DNA of 64,000 bases from Crossaster papposus. Taxonomy: Eukaryota; Echinodermata; Asteroidea; Velatida; Solasteridae. The notes under the pieces were generated by a model. That model was not told the origin of the DNA. It did no database searches and saw only the letters and a program-made list of their open reading frames with translations. Position 1 is the stretch's first letter. Each line of letters begins with the position of its first letter. Made by a program: the position numbers and the translations under genes. The DNA is taken from assembly GCA_037893245.1 (NCBI GenBank), contig JBAIAA010000451.1:1-64000 (forward strand), in the 5' to 3' direction. Positions 23,737 to 34,468 of the stretch are shown here, in pieces.

Positions 23737-24783
23737 TCAAGATCTAATTTCACGCATTTTCATGCTACATGCTTTCATAGAATAATCACGCAATTTCCAA
23801 TGATGCCATTGTACGCCCTTCCTACAACAAACATTCTCATCTGGGTAATATCTACCATTCAAGTGAGATGACAAACACCCATTAAACCACCAGGCTCCTG
23901 TGCGCTTTCGTGCGCAATTACGTTGTGGTTCATCATCATTGTCACGATCCTTTGTCGTAAAGGGGAACCCTCTGTGATACCAAAGAGAGTTACCGGCAGT
24001 GCTGCTGGCATCGTATTGGTCGTAATTCAAATTGTACTCACCCGAGGATATTTGGAAATCCGAGTACTTTGCCCATGCCGTGTTGTTCTCCCAGTCCTCT
24101 AAATCAACTCGTAGCTCCCATGATCCACGTGAATCACTAGACGTCAGAGTCACCAAGTTGTCATTACCCAACCAGAACTCACCGGACAGATCGCCAAAGC
24201 CAGACTGGTAGTCGGTCCAGTTACGGTAGAAGTCCACGCTGCCATCTTGTCGCCTTTGAAACACGATCCATCCCCCGCCGTCAGTTTCCATGTCACAGTA
24301 GACACGAAGACCGTCATTGCCGAATCGCTCTGGGTAGACTGTGTAGATACCGCTTGAACAATAACCGGCATCTAAGAGCATCTTGCAACTGTTGTAGCGA
24401 TTCAAGGAACTATCAGCCAGTGAGTACAAAGGTGTGTCCTCATCTGCATCAAAGTAAACGCTCCCTTGAGTTGCATTGAAGTAGTCGAGATGCTGCCGTC
24501 TTGTGGCAAGGTTCAACTCGCACATTTTACTGCAGTCATTAAAGTTAAAAGACTTGCAATGTTGATCCATGCTGCATTCACGTCCGCAGATGACACGAGT
24601 TCTTACAATTTTGGTTGCAAACGCAAATTCTTTTAGGGCGCGATTTTCTGCGGCATAAAACGCATGTTTCCCTGCATAAGAAGTTTCACATCCAGTGACG
24701 GACGAGGTAGCTCCCTGACATATGATAAATATTATGTGAAATAGTTGCAACCCAGTAAAGGTCAGTTTCGCCATTGCTTCCAT
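23737..24783 (-). CDS. secreted PAN/apple plus fibrinogen-related domain protein
   Basis: A single open exon of 348 codons with ATG at the minus-strand 5' end. Residues ~1-27 are a signal peptide with a hydrophobic core (GLQLFHIIFIICQG). Residues ~32-112 hold six cysteines (C32, C66, C70, C76, C84, C88) in a PAN/apple-like pattern. Residues ~131-346 are a fibrinogen-related domain: NSCKMLLDAGYCSSG, DMETDGGGWIVFQRR, EFWLGNDNL, the calcium loop DRDNDD (279-284), NCARKRTGAWWF and LNGRYY. The expected cysteines C133, C142, C163, C290 and C303 are present, and an unusual adjacent pair VCC (319-320) sits near the ligand-pocket region. Potential N-glycosylation sites are at N103, N188 and N233. The family (ficolins, tenascin-like FReD lectins) binds glycans or acetylated ligands outside the cell, often in immunity. 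An orthologue cannot be named. Confidence 0.95.
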   Translation of the reverse strand: MEAMAKLTFTGLQLFHIIFIICQGATSSVTGCETSYAGKHAFYAAENRALKEFAFATKIVRTRVICGRECSMDQHCKSFNFNDCSKMCELNLATRRQHLDYFNATQGSVYFDADEDTPLYSLADSSLNRYNSCKMLLDAGYCSSGIYTVYPERFGNDGLRVYCDMETDGGGWIVFQRRQDGSVDFYRNWTDYQSGFGDLSGEFWLGNDNLVTLTSSDSRGSWELRVDLEDWENNTAWAKYSDFQISSGEYNLNYDQYDASSTAGNSLWYHRGFPFTTKDRDNDDEPQRNCARKRTGAWWFNGCLSSHLNGRYYPDENVCCRKGVQWHHWKLRDYSMKACSMKMREIRS

Positions 24784-25207
24784 AACTTAAAAGATTCGTT
24801 AAAATCAGATGACTTAACGTCGATCTCAGTTTGTTTTATTTGTTTTTGTATAATGTGCGCCACATATAGTTGAAATCAGGAAAGAAAATCTAGCGATTTG
24901 TCGTGTCTGATTGAACTATCCACAATGGTTGTTCAGCGACTACAAGTCAAGCAGTACTGCTTTCGGCTGCTGTCCTCTCTATACAAGTGCTAGGATGCTC
25001 CTGTGATACAGAGGCCTGGCGATTGTGGGACTTGGTATACTTGACAGAATGGAATCGGTTGAGGCAGACGATGTGTATCTCTCATTCTCTCTGATTGGTT
25101 ATCCAAGTGATCACATCATCCACGTCAGTGGCTAGTAATTGGTCAGTATTCCCGGAGTTACAAAAGGTAGCCTTTGATAACCTCATCGATAATGATAAGC
25201 TGATATA
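24784..25207. other. upstream region of the FReD gene
   Basis: AT-rich DNA 5' of the minus-strand gene. An ATTATACAAAA stretch ~70 bp upstream of the ATG could be TATA-like, but this is weak. Nothing else is supported. Confidence 0.35.
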
Positions 25208-25552
25208 GTCGGGGATCCAGACCCCCAAAATTTGAAAGGACCTGACACGGCGCGATATACTTTTTAAATGTGTTTTTTCTATTGGTCTGGACATTGAGGT
25301 TAGACAATTGGGAGGTCTGCTTTGTCTGAAGCTTTGCGAAAAAAAATTGTGGTCAATTTTGTACATGCACCCCCACCCTATTTTATAGCTAAAATATGAA
25401 AAATACACTTTTTTAAAATCAATTGTAGGTCGCGATGGCCGTCATTACATGCATTATAGACCAACATTAGACATGTCTTGGCCTAATCAAATAGATAAAT
25501 ATGTTTAAAGAACATTCAGAAATGATTTATAATTATTTTAATCCCAAATTAA
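25208..25552. repeat. inverted repeat I, left copy
   Basis: Starts GTCGGGGATCCAGACC and ends near TTTAATCCCAAATT. The reverse complement lies at 29067-29437, sharing CTATTGGTCTGGACATTGAG and ACATTAGACATGTCTTG. The two copies enclose 3.5 kb that holds the gypsy-like gag relic. Confidence 0.85.
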
Positions 25553-25569
25553 AGCAAGGCAATTAAACC

Positions 25570-25825
25570 ACTTCGGATGGGACGTAAAGCCGTAGGACCC
25601 GTGTGTGTGTGTGTATAATGTATGTATTGAACTTGTACACGCACGTAAAAGAATCCAGTCACACTTATCGCTAAAGAGAAGGGATTCGCCCCGGTGTTTC
25701 TGGCATTTCGTTCATCCTCCTACTGGTTTCTTCAGGCTTACGAGCTACAGTGCCTTGGGCGCTTTTGAAGAATCCTCGGTTTCATTGCCGAAAATAAATA
25801 ATAATATTAATAATAATAATAATTC
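25570..25825 (+). repeat. SINE/LINE 3'-end-like repeat with (AAT)n tail
   Basis: Contains CACGTAAAAGAATCCAGTCA, GGGATTCGCCCCGGTGTT and GCCTTGGGCGCTTTTGAAG, and ends in a degenerate (AAT)n stretch. This looks like the 3' end of a retroposon of the type that leaves (ATT)-like tails. No second copy in the window. Confidence 0.45.
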
Positions 25826-26900
25826 CAGTAGCAAAGGAATTTGTCACTGTTGCTGTGGTAGCCATCTTGCTCGGCAGCAGCCCTGTGTGCCGTTCGTAAT
25901 TAGACGTTTTGGGGGCCATATTTGAAGGCCAAAGGAGAATTGTTTAGCAATCTGGGTTAGAAGATATATAGTACAGATTATTTCGATTTCTTCCAGGTAT
26001 GTTTATATTACGTATTTATGAAGTTTTGATGGCTGAAATTGGTTGTGCCGAGGAGAGGAGTTAGGCTTCCTTTACTGTGCAGCGGGCAATTGGCCGTAGC
26101 CTACAGTTCTACTGTAACTTTGGAGCTGTGTCGCCATGAAAGCGCTGTTCTAATTGAAGCACACCTTAACTGCGTCCAGAGCAAATGCAACCACGAGAAA
26201 GTACAGCTATGCCTATATGAGATGGAGGGAATGGGCAGGTGTATCCAGGTGTAAAACCTTTCCAAGTTGACCCGTTATATTGTTCTGTATACTTGATTTC
26301 GTTATCCCAGACAAGTAGTTCATCTGCACAAATTGACTCTTTAGAACTTGTTGCACAGGCCCGCATACGGCATTGGTAGCGGATGTGTCCGGTATTGGAC
26401 CGATAGCATATTGTAACGTTGACTGTTTGCTGGGGTCGACACACACACAGGAAGAAGACTCAAGACAGGTATTCACTGGTTTCGGTGGTTCTTTGGCCGT
26501 TTATTCCAACTACTTCTGGGTCAAACGAGTGTCATGAAGTTACCGTTCCAACGCGGCACTAAAAAAAATCCGGTGTATGCGCTATCCGGAACGGGTTTCC
26601 TAGGCGTACTGGCAGGGCTCTACTAGGCGATTCCACTGTGGAATGGCTCTGGTGCCCTATATCGGCCAACCGGCACAGACGCTACAAAGCCCCCTTCGAG
26701 GACCTTGTTTGTCTTCAAACAGGGTGGCGGGCATCTGCCGCCGCACACCTGGAAGACCCGGACCGGAAGGCACACGACGCCAACAACAACACAACAACAA
26801 CAAAAGGAAAATGAGAGTCAAAGTTTTCGTCTATTAGGTGGGAGGTGGCCGGCGCTGGAACTCATGTCTGCCTAAACAGCTGCTCCGAGAATTCTGGTGG
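25826..26900. other. no gene recognised
   Basis: Mixed-composition DNA between inverted repeat I and the gag relic. Two overlapping minus-strand frames (26166-26476) are Cys-rich but show no family I can name. A CAACAACAA stretch lies at 26779-26801. Confidence 0.45.
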
Positions 26901-26959
26901 GACGTCGTCGGGGTAACGTGGGGGTGTTCACACAAGGGAACCGGCATGTGGGTGACCGC

Positions 26960-28580
26960 TCACTCAAGCAGGGCAGCCACGGGGCGGCCGCCGGGCGGCG
27001 CCGTCCACCTCCAACTGTATCCAGGTCCTGTCCGGCAGCTCCACCCGGGACCCGGCCGGTAAGACCCAGGGCTGTCCACGCCACCGAAGCCTCGGCATCC
27101 GAGGGGGCGTCGGGGGCTCCGTCTGAGTCCCGCCCTCCGCCCGAGCTGGCGGAGATGGGTTGGCAGGGCTGTCTTTCTTTGGCCGGCTGGAGCGGCTTCT
27201 ACGGCCGTGTCCCCGGCGCCCCGGTAGGCGGGGCGAAGTTTGTCGGGGCCGCCCTTCCTGGCCCTGGCTTGGCTGGCTGGCCGACTCATCCCGCTTCGAA
27301 CGGGGAGGCCGGGAGAACCGCTCCGAGTGTAGGTGGTTCCCCGGCTCCCCCGACGAAACTTGGCCCCGTCGTCTCTTAGACAGGGGTGGCGACAAAGGCC
27401 GGGCCGCTGCAGGGTGGTCCCGTCCGCCTTTGGGGAGGTCTGGGCTCCCCTGTCGGGAGAGGCGAGGCGGGAAAGGCTCCCACTCGTCGCCGCTGGGGTT
27501 GATCTCCAGCGCATTCATCTCTGCCATCACTCCGGCCACCAAACCTTCCTGGCAGAACCGATGGTGACGGCTCACAGCCTGCAGCCCCTTTCGCACACGT
27601 ACGGTCGCTCCGGGTGGAGCTGCTCGCACGCAGTGCGCACGTGCCTACGGCGCGCACGTGCCTACGGCGGTTAGTGCTACGGATGAACGTGGGGGGGGGG
27701 GACATCATGGGAACCCTGCGGGGGAAAGAAGAGGAAGGTTCGGATAATGCAAGACAATATCGGCTAGGCCGGACTACCTTCCGGCCGGCGCGAGTGTACC
27801 TCTTGGGGCCTGGCTCCGTCGGTGGAGAGAGTGGCCGATTGCACCCCGGATCGGGCTCGCCAAGCCCCAGCCACGGACCCGGTTCCGCGCCCGCCTCACC
27901 CTGCCCGTCAGGGGCGGCCTTCCGCTTCTGGCGAGGGCAGTCTCTCCTGATGTGTCCAAACCCGTGGCACCTGTAGAACTCCACTTGAGTCCGCGCGCCT
28001 GGTGTATACTTCACCCGGGGAACTGGCTTAGACTCCCCAGCGGGAACTGGAGGAAACTGGTCTACAGACATTACGACCCTGTCTCCGGCCTTCCCTTTCC
28101 GTTTGTACACCTGGGACCCCATGAACGCCTCCATTTCCGTCGCCAGCGTGATTGCTTCGGTCAGGGTCGACGCCTTCTGGGAGAAAAGGTGACGCTGCAG
28201 CTGCTCCTCCCCAAGGCCCCCCGGAAAGCCTCCACGCCCAAGTCCTCCCGGGCCTGCAAAGGCAATCTTGGGTAGCTTTTCAACACCAGCCGCCGCACGG
28301 ATTGTCACAGGCTGCTGAGCGACTCGTCGCGGCCCCTCGTCCGCGTGGCCCGATGTAGTGGAGCCTGTGCCGCCCCGCCGAATCGTTGCTCAAAGTTCTC
28401 CAAGATGGGGAAGTAGTCCCTCCGTGCCTCTGGCGCCATGTCCGTCAGTGCTTCCAGAGCTGTGCCCTTCAGGTGAGCCGCCAGGTACATTGCCTTCTCG
28501 GACTCACTCCAAATGGATCTAGTAGTCCGACCAGGACGCAACCCCATCAAACTTATCCGAGAGCATCAACTCCTAAAACC
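26960..28580 (-). pseudogene. gypsy-like gag relic, frameshifted, no pol
   Basis: A GC-rich block read on the minus strand. The first part (28580-28305) carries a gag capsid-like segment (SEKAMYLAAHLKGTALEAL, YFPILENFEQRFG). After a frameshift, 28275-27900 continues with HLFSQKASTLTEAITLATEM and ends in a CCHC knuckle whose first Cys is replaced by Phe (FYRCHGFGHIRRDC). A long Pro/Arg/Gly-rich tail follows with overlapping open frames to ~26960. No protease, RT or integrase is seen. Base composition is far more GC-rich than its surroundings. Ty3/gypsy-type is my best reading; not functional. Confidence 0.75.
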
Positions 28581-29066
28581 ATAATTTATGCATTTGAATT
28601 GTATATTTAGCATAAATCGTTCTTCGAATGTGAATTTACCAGTTTTTGGCAGCCATTTTGTTGGCCATCTTGAATTTCAGCTTTCTGATCAAAATTATTT
28701 TTGGCAACAGCAATTTTCGTAATCAGCAGGGTGGAATTACCCTAAAAATGTGTGTTGCCAACTTTGAGCATGATGTTGTGCCTAGTCTATAATGCCCTTA
28801 TCCAAATGATTAAACAAACCCCACAATTTCTGACATCATGCTGAGTTATCACGCAGTGACCGCAATTTTTAAAAAGAGGGGTAGGGATAGCAAAATCGCC
28901 ATAACACATTCCATATTTATAATTGGGAGCCTAATTATTGATGTGGAGTGACTGACATGAATAAGGAAAACATTGATGTATTGTATGATGTGATAGCATC
29001 ATCCTTTTTTATTACCAGTGAAGTAAAGACGAAAAATATATACAAATGATTAAAATCGAGGCGCGA

Positions 29067-29437
29067 TTTTGGGATTAAAACAAATATAAATCTTTTCTGA
29101 ATGTTCTTTAAACATATTTCCCTATTTGATTAGGTCAAGACATGTCTAATGTTGGTCTGGAATGCATGTGATGACGGCCATCGCCACCTACAATTGATTT
29201 AAAACAAACATTTATTTTTTTCATATTTTAAGTATAAAATGGGGGGGGGGGGGGGGGGGGGTGCATGTACAACATTGGCCACAATTATTTTTCGCAAAGC
29301 TTCCGACAGAGCAGACCTCTCAATTGTCCAACCTCAATGTCCAGACCAATAGAAAAAACACATTTAAAAAGTATATCAAACCGTGTCAGGTCCAACCATT
29401 TTTATTGAGCTTTTCGATGTCTGGATCCCCGACTACA
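29067..29437. repeat. inverted repeat I, right copy
   Basis: Reverse complement of 25208-25552 with point differences and a poly-G insertion (29241-29261) where the left copy has CCCCCACCC. Ends GTCTGGATCCCCGAC. Confidence 0.85.
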
Positions 29438-30059
29438 ATGTACACCGGAGTGCTGGTGGCCGGGGTTCGGCACACCCGAATTGTGATACAGCAAGTTTAT
29501 AGGGCGCCGGTCCGGTTTTCCGGAGGTCGCGGTTTCGGGTTCCGCCTTGCCGATTCCTTTGTTCATCTTGAAATGTATGCCAATTTATCTAGTTAGTTTC
29601 TCTTGTGGTTTATTTGTGTATGAATGTAAATTAATGTATACACAATTTATAAGATAACAAGTCGTATCCTCATTGAGTTATTGTTCCTCCCATTTCTTTT
29701 TGAGCCACTCAGTTTTGGAATTCGGCTTTTTTGAGTGTATCCTGTCCACTAGTTATTTGTTGATAGTTTGTTTGTTTGTTTGTTGGGGGTGTTGGGCTGT
29801 TTGTTTGTTTGTTAATTTTGTACTTGCTTGCCATCTTGTTCTTGCATGTATGTAAATAACAGATTTTTTCAATCAAATGTATTGTATTTAATTTAAATTT
29901 ATTTTTATTTGATATATAGTAATTGTATGTAGACATTTCAAGGTTGGGTAGGCAGGCTTTAGGGCTACAGTGTTTTAGTACACTTTTGCCTACCCTGGCC
30001 AGCTTGAAATGTTTTCTTGTCTTTGATTAGATCCAACCCTCAATCTTTTATCATTTGTC

Positions 30060-30062
<3 letters not shown>
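29438..30062. other. no gene recognised
   Basis: Contains GTTTGTTTGTTT stretches (29768-29815). A tail-like segment at 29936-30010 (AAGGTTGGGTAGGCAGGC, TTTGCCTACCCTGGCCAGC) has weak inverted symmetry. Function unknown. Confidence 0.45.

Positions 30063-30121
<59 letters not shown>
30063..30121. repeat. poly-C tract (about 59 C)
   Basis: The longest homopolymer in the window. The frames across it (poly-Pro or poly-Gly) are artefacts. Confidence 0.9.
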
Positions 30122-30124
<3 letters not shown>

Positions 30125-30304
30125 AGACCACATTTTCACTCCCTATTTCCCTTCCTTTCCCTGCGTAAACCCACAACCACTCGTCACTCGCCAACCCCAC
30201 ACATTCACAACTCCCCCCCCCCCCCCACTTGACCACTCCCCTCCTCACCCCTCTCATTCTCCACCAATCCCCTCCTCAACCACTTCATCATCCCCTCCTC
30301 AACC

Positions 30305-30775
30305 ACCTTGTGTCTGGGGTAGGATGTTTGGACTTAGTCTCCAGAGAGAGTTGAAAGCTGATGGGTAGATGCATGGGTCTGGGTAGGATGTTTGGGATTA
30401 GTCTCCAGAGAGAGTTGAAAGCTGATGGGTAGATGCCTTGGGTCTGGGGTGTGGTGTTTGGACTTAGTCTCCAGAGCTCGAGTTGGAAGCTGATAGGTAG
30501 ATGCCTTGGGTCTGGGGTGGGATGTTTGGGGTTAGTCTCCAGACAGAGTTGGAAGCTGATGGGTAGATGCCTTGGGTCTAGGGTAGGAAGTTTGGACTTG
30601 GTCTCCAGAGAGAGTTGGAAGCTGATAGGTAGATGCCTTGGGTCTAGGGTAGGAAGTTTGGACTTGGTCTCCAGAGAGAGTTGGAAGCTGATAGGTAGAT
30701 GCCTTGGGTCTAGGGTAGGAAGTTTGGACTTGGTCTCCAGAGAGAGGTGGAAGCTGATGGGCTGAGGCCTTCGGT
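30305..30775. repeat. minisatellite, 65-bp unit, about 7 copies
   Basis: Head-to-tail units sharing GATGTTTGGACTTAGTCTCC, GAGAGTTGGAAGCTGAT and GGGTAGATGCCTTGGGTCT. One unit has a 4-bp insertion (CTCG). The last three copies are almost identical, so expansion is recent on the right. Open frames are by-products. Confidence 0.95.
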
Positions 30776-30790
30776 CTTGGGGATAGGGAA

Positions 30791-31933
30791 GTTGGTTTGG
30801 GCTGATCACCTTACTGGGGAATTGTTAGCGTGTATAGTGAGCGAGGTATAAGCTTTGGACTTTGCTTTGCTAGGAGTACATTTAATTCATCAGGACATTT
30901 ATGTAGTAGTACTGGTAGTTGTCAGGCAGAATGTAACAATTTAAAAATGTTGGTTTCATTTTTCATCCTGGTTTAGGTATTAAAATTGAGTGAACTCTTA
31001 AAAGATTAGCAGTAGATTAGCAAACTATGTTTTAAAAAAATTGTTTTTTAAACGGTCATGCATTTTTTAAAAAGTTTATTAAATTAGGCCTCGTACAGAA
31101 ACCCTAAATCACAAGTATTGTATGTTTAATGTTCACATTAAACATACCAAATGCTTGCTTTTCTCCGTTTGGTATTAAAATTAAAAAATTAAAAAAAACA
31201 AAAAAACAAGATTTGTTTCCTTCGATATTTGTTGGTAAAACATAATAATGTCCACAACTTTACATTAATTTTATCTCAATTGTGTATTATTTACATGAAC
31301 TCAAGCTTTTAACATCTTAGGAATGGACGGATGATAACATTATTTTAAACATATCTTTTAATTTTAACAATGTATTTTAAAACTTTTCAACAATCAAATG
31401 AAAGTTAATCAATTAGGGAACAACTGGAAGTGTTTGTGTATAAAATTTGCCACACAAACAAAAAATCACTTTTTCGCCTCCACAGAATAAAATACAGTAG
31501 TATTTATCTATTTACATATTAATTACATGTACAATGAAAACAAAATGTCCTGCTTCTTAAAAAAAAAAAAGGAATTTTATCAATTTTCTGAAATCAAGCA
31601 AATACAACTTCATGTTTTCGAAACATCTATTGAACACGCGAAACCAGTGTTTCTTGAAAATTTGAAGTAGGACGGAAACAAAACGGCACCGTCAAACCAA
31701 ACCTAGAAGGCACCAACGAATGTAAAAAAGACAACAATTTATTGTATTTTTAACAAAATGAAACACCGGTCAATGTTATCCGTGGGTGCATTTCATGGTT
31801 AAAGGAAATATATACACGTAATTTTGCTGTAATTTTCAGAAATGGACAGATTTTTGTGCATACAAAAAGAGGGTGATTGTGTATTTTTGTCGACTTTTTC
31901 ACGAGGTCTATTCTTTTAATACTCAGTAGTTGT
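30791..31933. other. no gene recognised
   Basis: AT-rich intergenic DNA with poly-A/T runs. I searched it on the minus strand for the missing last exon of CFAP45 and did not find it. Confidence 0.5.
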
Positions 31934-31937
31934 TTAA

Positions 31938-32292
31938 AGGTAGGATACACCATTGGTAATTGCTTGAATTATCATGAATGAGTAGATTTGGGGGTTGTAT
32001 TTTATAGTAAATATCGTTTAACTGAGCTGTCCGAAGTTTTACAATCATGGATGCCGAGAAAGCACGAAAAACAGCGAGTTTTTTCAATCGGCGTCGAGCA
32101 GTTATTCTTATGTTATCTTTGTTTTTTTATTTTTTCATTATAAAATTCTATTTTTCGGAAGAATTACAGGATATCTAGCGCAATCATTTTGCAGGATGCA
32201 TAGAGTCTACATTTACTTTAAAATGAGTAAGATATTTCTTAATAATTCGGTAATAAATATTTTGGATATCTGCAAATGGTGTATCCTTACCT
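31938..32292. mobile_element. MITE family A, copy 3 (TTAA target)
   Basis: TTAA (31934-31937), then AGGTAGGATACACCATTGGT; the right end GGTGTATCCTTACCT is followed by TTAA (32293-32296). The best-preserved uninterrupted family A copy, 355 bp, non-coding. Confidence 0.92.
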
Positions 32293-32296
32293 TTAA

Positions 32297-33149
32297 AAGA
32301 ACGACTGGTAATTTGTTGCCAACATTTTTGACATAATGCGTGTCAAAATGGTTTCTCTCAAACGTTGTATTACAATCTGGTGCCCGGCTCAATGAGTGGG
32401 CAGTTACATTGTGTTTTTTTGCCAGCGATGTATTCTTGCTTCTGTCCATGAAGGGAATGATATGCGTCCTATTACGTTGGTGGTGCCAACCTCTCTGCCC
32501 ATCCCTGGGATTAGCCCGTCCTGCAGCCGATTTCAAGAAAAAGTGCGGCATTTGTAAAAGTAGCGTAAGGCCTTGGCCACAACAAAAGTTGAGTATTTGC
32601 GCTATTTCCTTACGGATCATTTCACAAAACTTGGAGAAGCTGCGCATTGTTTTTAAACAGCGTTTGCGAAAACCGTTTGCATATATTTGTGTTCTTTCAC
32701 GAAATCGTCGTTGAATCAACTTCGCCAGCCATTTAAAAAACCAAATTTGTTCGACTTTCCGGGGAATCGTGCGGAAACTCTAAGAAAAATTCTGTCATGG
32801 GTTAAAAAGCAATTAAATTAATTTACTTCAAACACGAGGCTGTGAGTGTTTTTTTTTAATCAAGCTTGATTTGTTGAGCAATGACGGGCTCCATGACAAT
32901 GGCGATTTGCTGGTAATATAGGTCAATTTCAGTTGCTACGCCACATTCTACATCGCCTAAATTGACTGCGCAAGCTACGCCATCATTTGTTGCATAAGCT
33001 TGTGCACTGTCAATCTTTCGTGAAACTTTCGTAAGCGAAATGTTGCGCAGCAAAAAAGGTTTAGCAACTTGCGCAAAAAACTGTGGCGCAAGGGTTTCGT
33101 GAAATCGGCTGCTGCACATACAAAAAATACACACGCATTTTACCATGCT
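32297..33149. other. no gene recognised; possible decayed transposon
   Basis: A minus-strand frame (32213-32719, overlapping MITE A3) and a plus-strand frame (32340-32714) overlap here with no recognised domain. Repeated TTGCGC/GCGCAA motifs near 32900-33090 hint at a decayed element. Confidence 0.4.
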
Positions 33150-33813
33150 GGGCCCAATTCCATAAAAGCATTCTAACTTAGTATATTACTAGGTTTTAGC
33201 AAGATTCCAAATGCCTAGTTGGTTGCTTGCTAGCAATCAACTAAATCGCATTCCATAACACCATTCTATGAAATATTCTTACTAGTTGCTTGCTTGCAGC
33301 TTGCTAGAATGGTGTGGGGTTTGCATAATCGCCAAAGTACATGGTCAGTTTGAGTTAACAATGGGGAAAGAGTTCAAATCAGGTCATGCTGTGGGTTGTA
33401 TAGTCAATGCATTCCTCTGTACCCTATTTAGGGTGTGTATATTTGTATCGACCTAAGCACATGTTTCAGAAATAGCTAATTCAGGGGGTGTTTCAACTCC
33501 AAAAAGGGGAAAGAAGCCTAATTACTCGACTCAGGAAAATCTGTTCCTTGCAGAACGCTATAAGGAGTTTAAGGTTATCCTTGACTCTGTGCATAAGGAT
33601 GTCAATACAAATTCCCAAAAGATAAAAGATTGAAAGTGACTTAGAATGGTGCTAAGGATTTAGACATACCCCAAACCTATTCTAATTTTAGCAAGCAACT
33701 AGGAACCTTGCTAAGCGTATAATGGTTTTATGGAATAGATTTAGCAAGGAACTAGAGATAGAAAGGAAGTTAGCAACCAACTAGGCTTAGAATGCTTATA
33801 TGGAATTGGCTCC
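33150..33813 (+). mobile_element. PIF/Harbinger-like non-autonomous element with Myb/SANT remnant
   Basis: The ends GGGCCCAATTCCATAAAAGC and the inverse (GCTTATATGGAATTGGCTCC) delimit 664 bp. Inside, ~33489-33633 encodes in one frame KRGKKPNYSTQENLFLAERY and FKVILDSVHKDVNTNSQKIKD, then TGA where Trp would be expected. This matches the first helix region of the Myb/SANT-like DNA-binding proteins that accompany Harbinger transposases. The transposase itself is absent. A shorter element with similar ends lies at 53061-53300. Confidence 0.7.
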
Positions 33814-34468
33814 TGGTGTCTTATGAAATGTGGTAAATTTTACCTGATTTAAAAAGCGTCCAACTTGCGAATCAGTTGATCCGTTATGATCACAGTTAAT
33901 GTACAGACCTCCCCTACCCAATCTTCCCTCAACACTAAATACCAAGGAAATACTGGACGCAGTCTTGTCTTATTCTTAGAGCGCCATCGCTTGTGCCTCT
34001 ATTCTCCTCGCCACCTCATTGCAGTATTTATCGGGGACGCCAGCATTTCTGTAAAAATAATGGAGGAACAAAATTTAGCTGTCGATTTGGTACGACCATC
34101 GCTAGGAAAGGAGTGAGTGAGTGAGTGAGTGAGTTTAGGGTTTAACGCCGTGCCGGCATCAGTGGCCATATTCACGGCGGGAATGTGTACAAATATAAGA
34201 CAATATGTAGTAATAAAAAACAATCAAGTGAACTGTGGAGAATATAGAAAATTGAAGTCGGAAGGAACAATTATCACAAAGGAAAAGAATGAGAACGTTT
34301 AAAAAGAATGAAAGAACTATTGTATAGAAGTGTAACGATAGATTGATTCTAGGCAGTTTTCCAGGAGAAGCCCGTGGAAGGCGGACCACGAAAGATCCCC
34401 CAGACACACGGCACCCTGTCTAAATGGGTCCCCCAAGGCCGGCCGTTTCCCTTGCAGTTTAAGGGCCC

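Noticed and set aside
26166-26476. Cys-rich minus-strand ORFs as an exon or zinc knuckle
   Set aside because: The CYR..GHIR..C stretch has wrong spacing for CCHC and the two frames meet at a GT microsatellite; no family recognised.
26872-27674. Several long overlapping ORFs on both strands
   Set aside because: GC-rich DNA with few stops by composition; only the minus-strand gag frames show family motifs.
30017-30257. Poly-proline and poly-glycine ORFs
   Set aside because: Translation of a 59-nt C homopolymer.
32213-32719. 168-codon minus-strand ORF as a transposase
   Set aside because: It reads through the right end of MITE A3 and has no catalytic motif.
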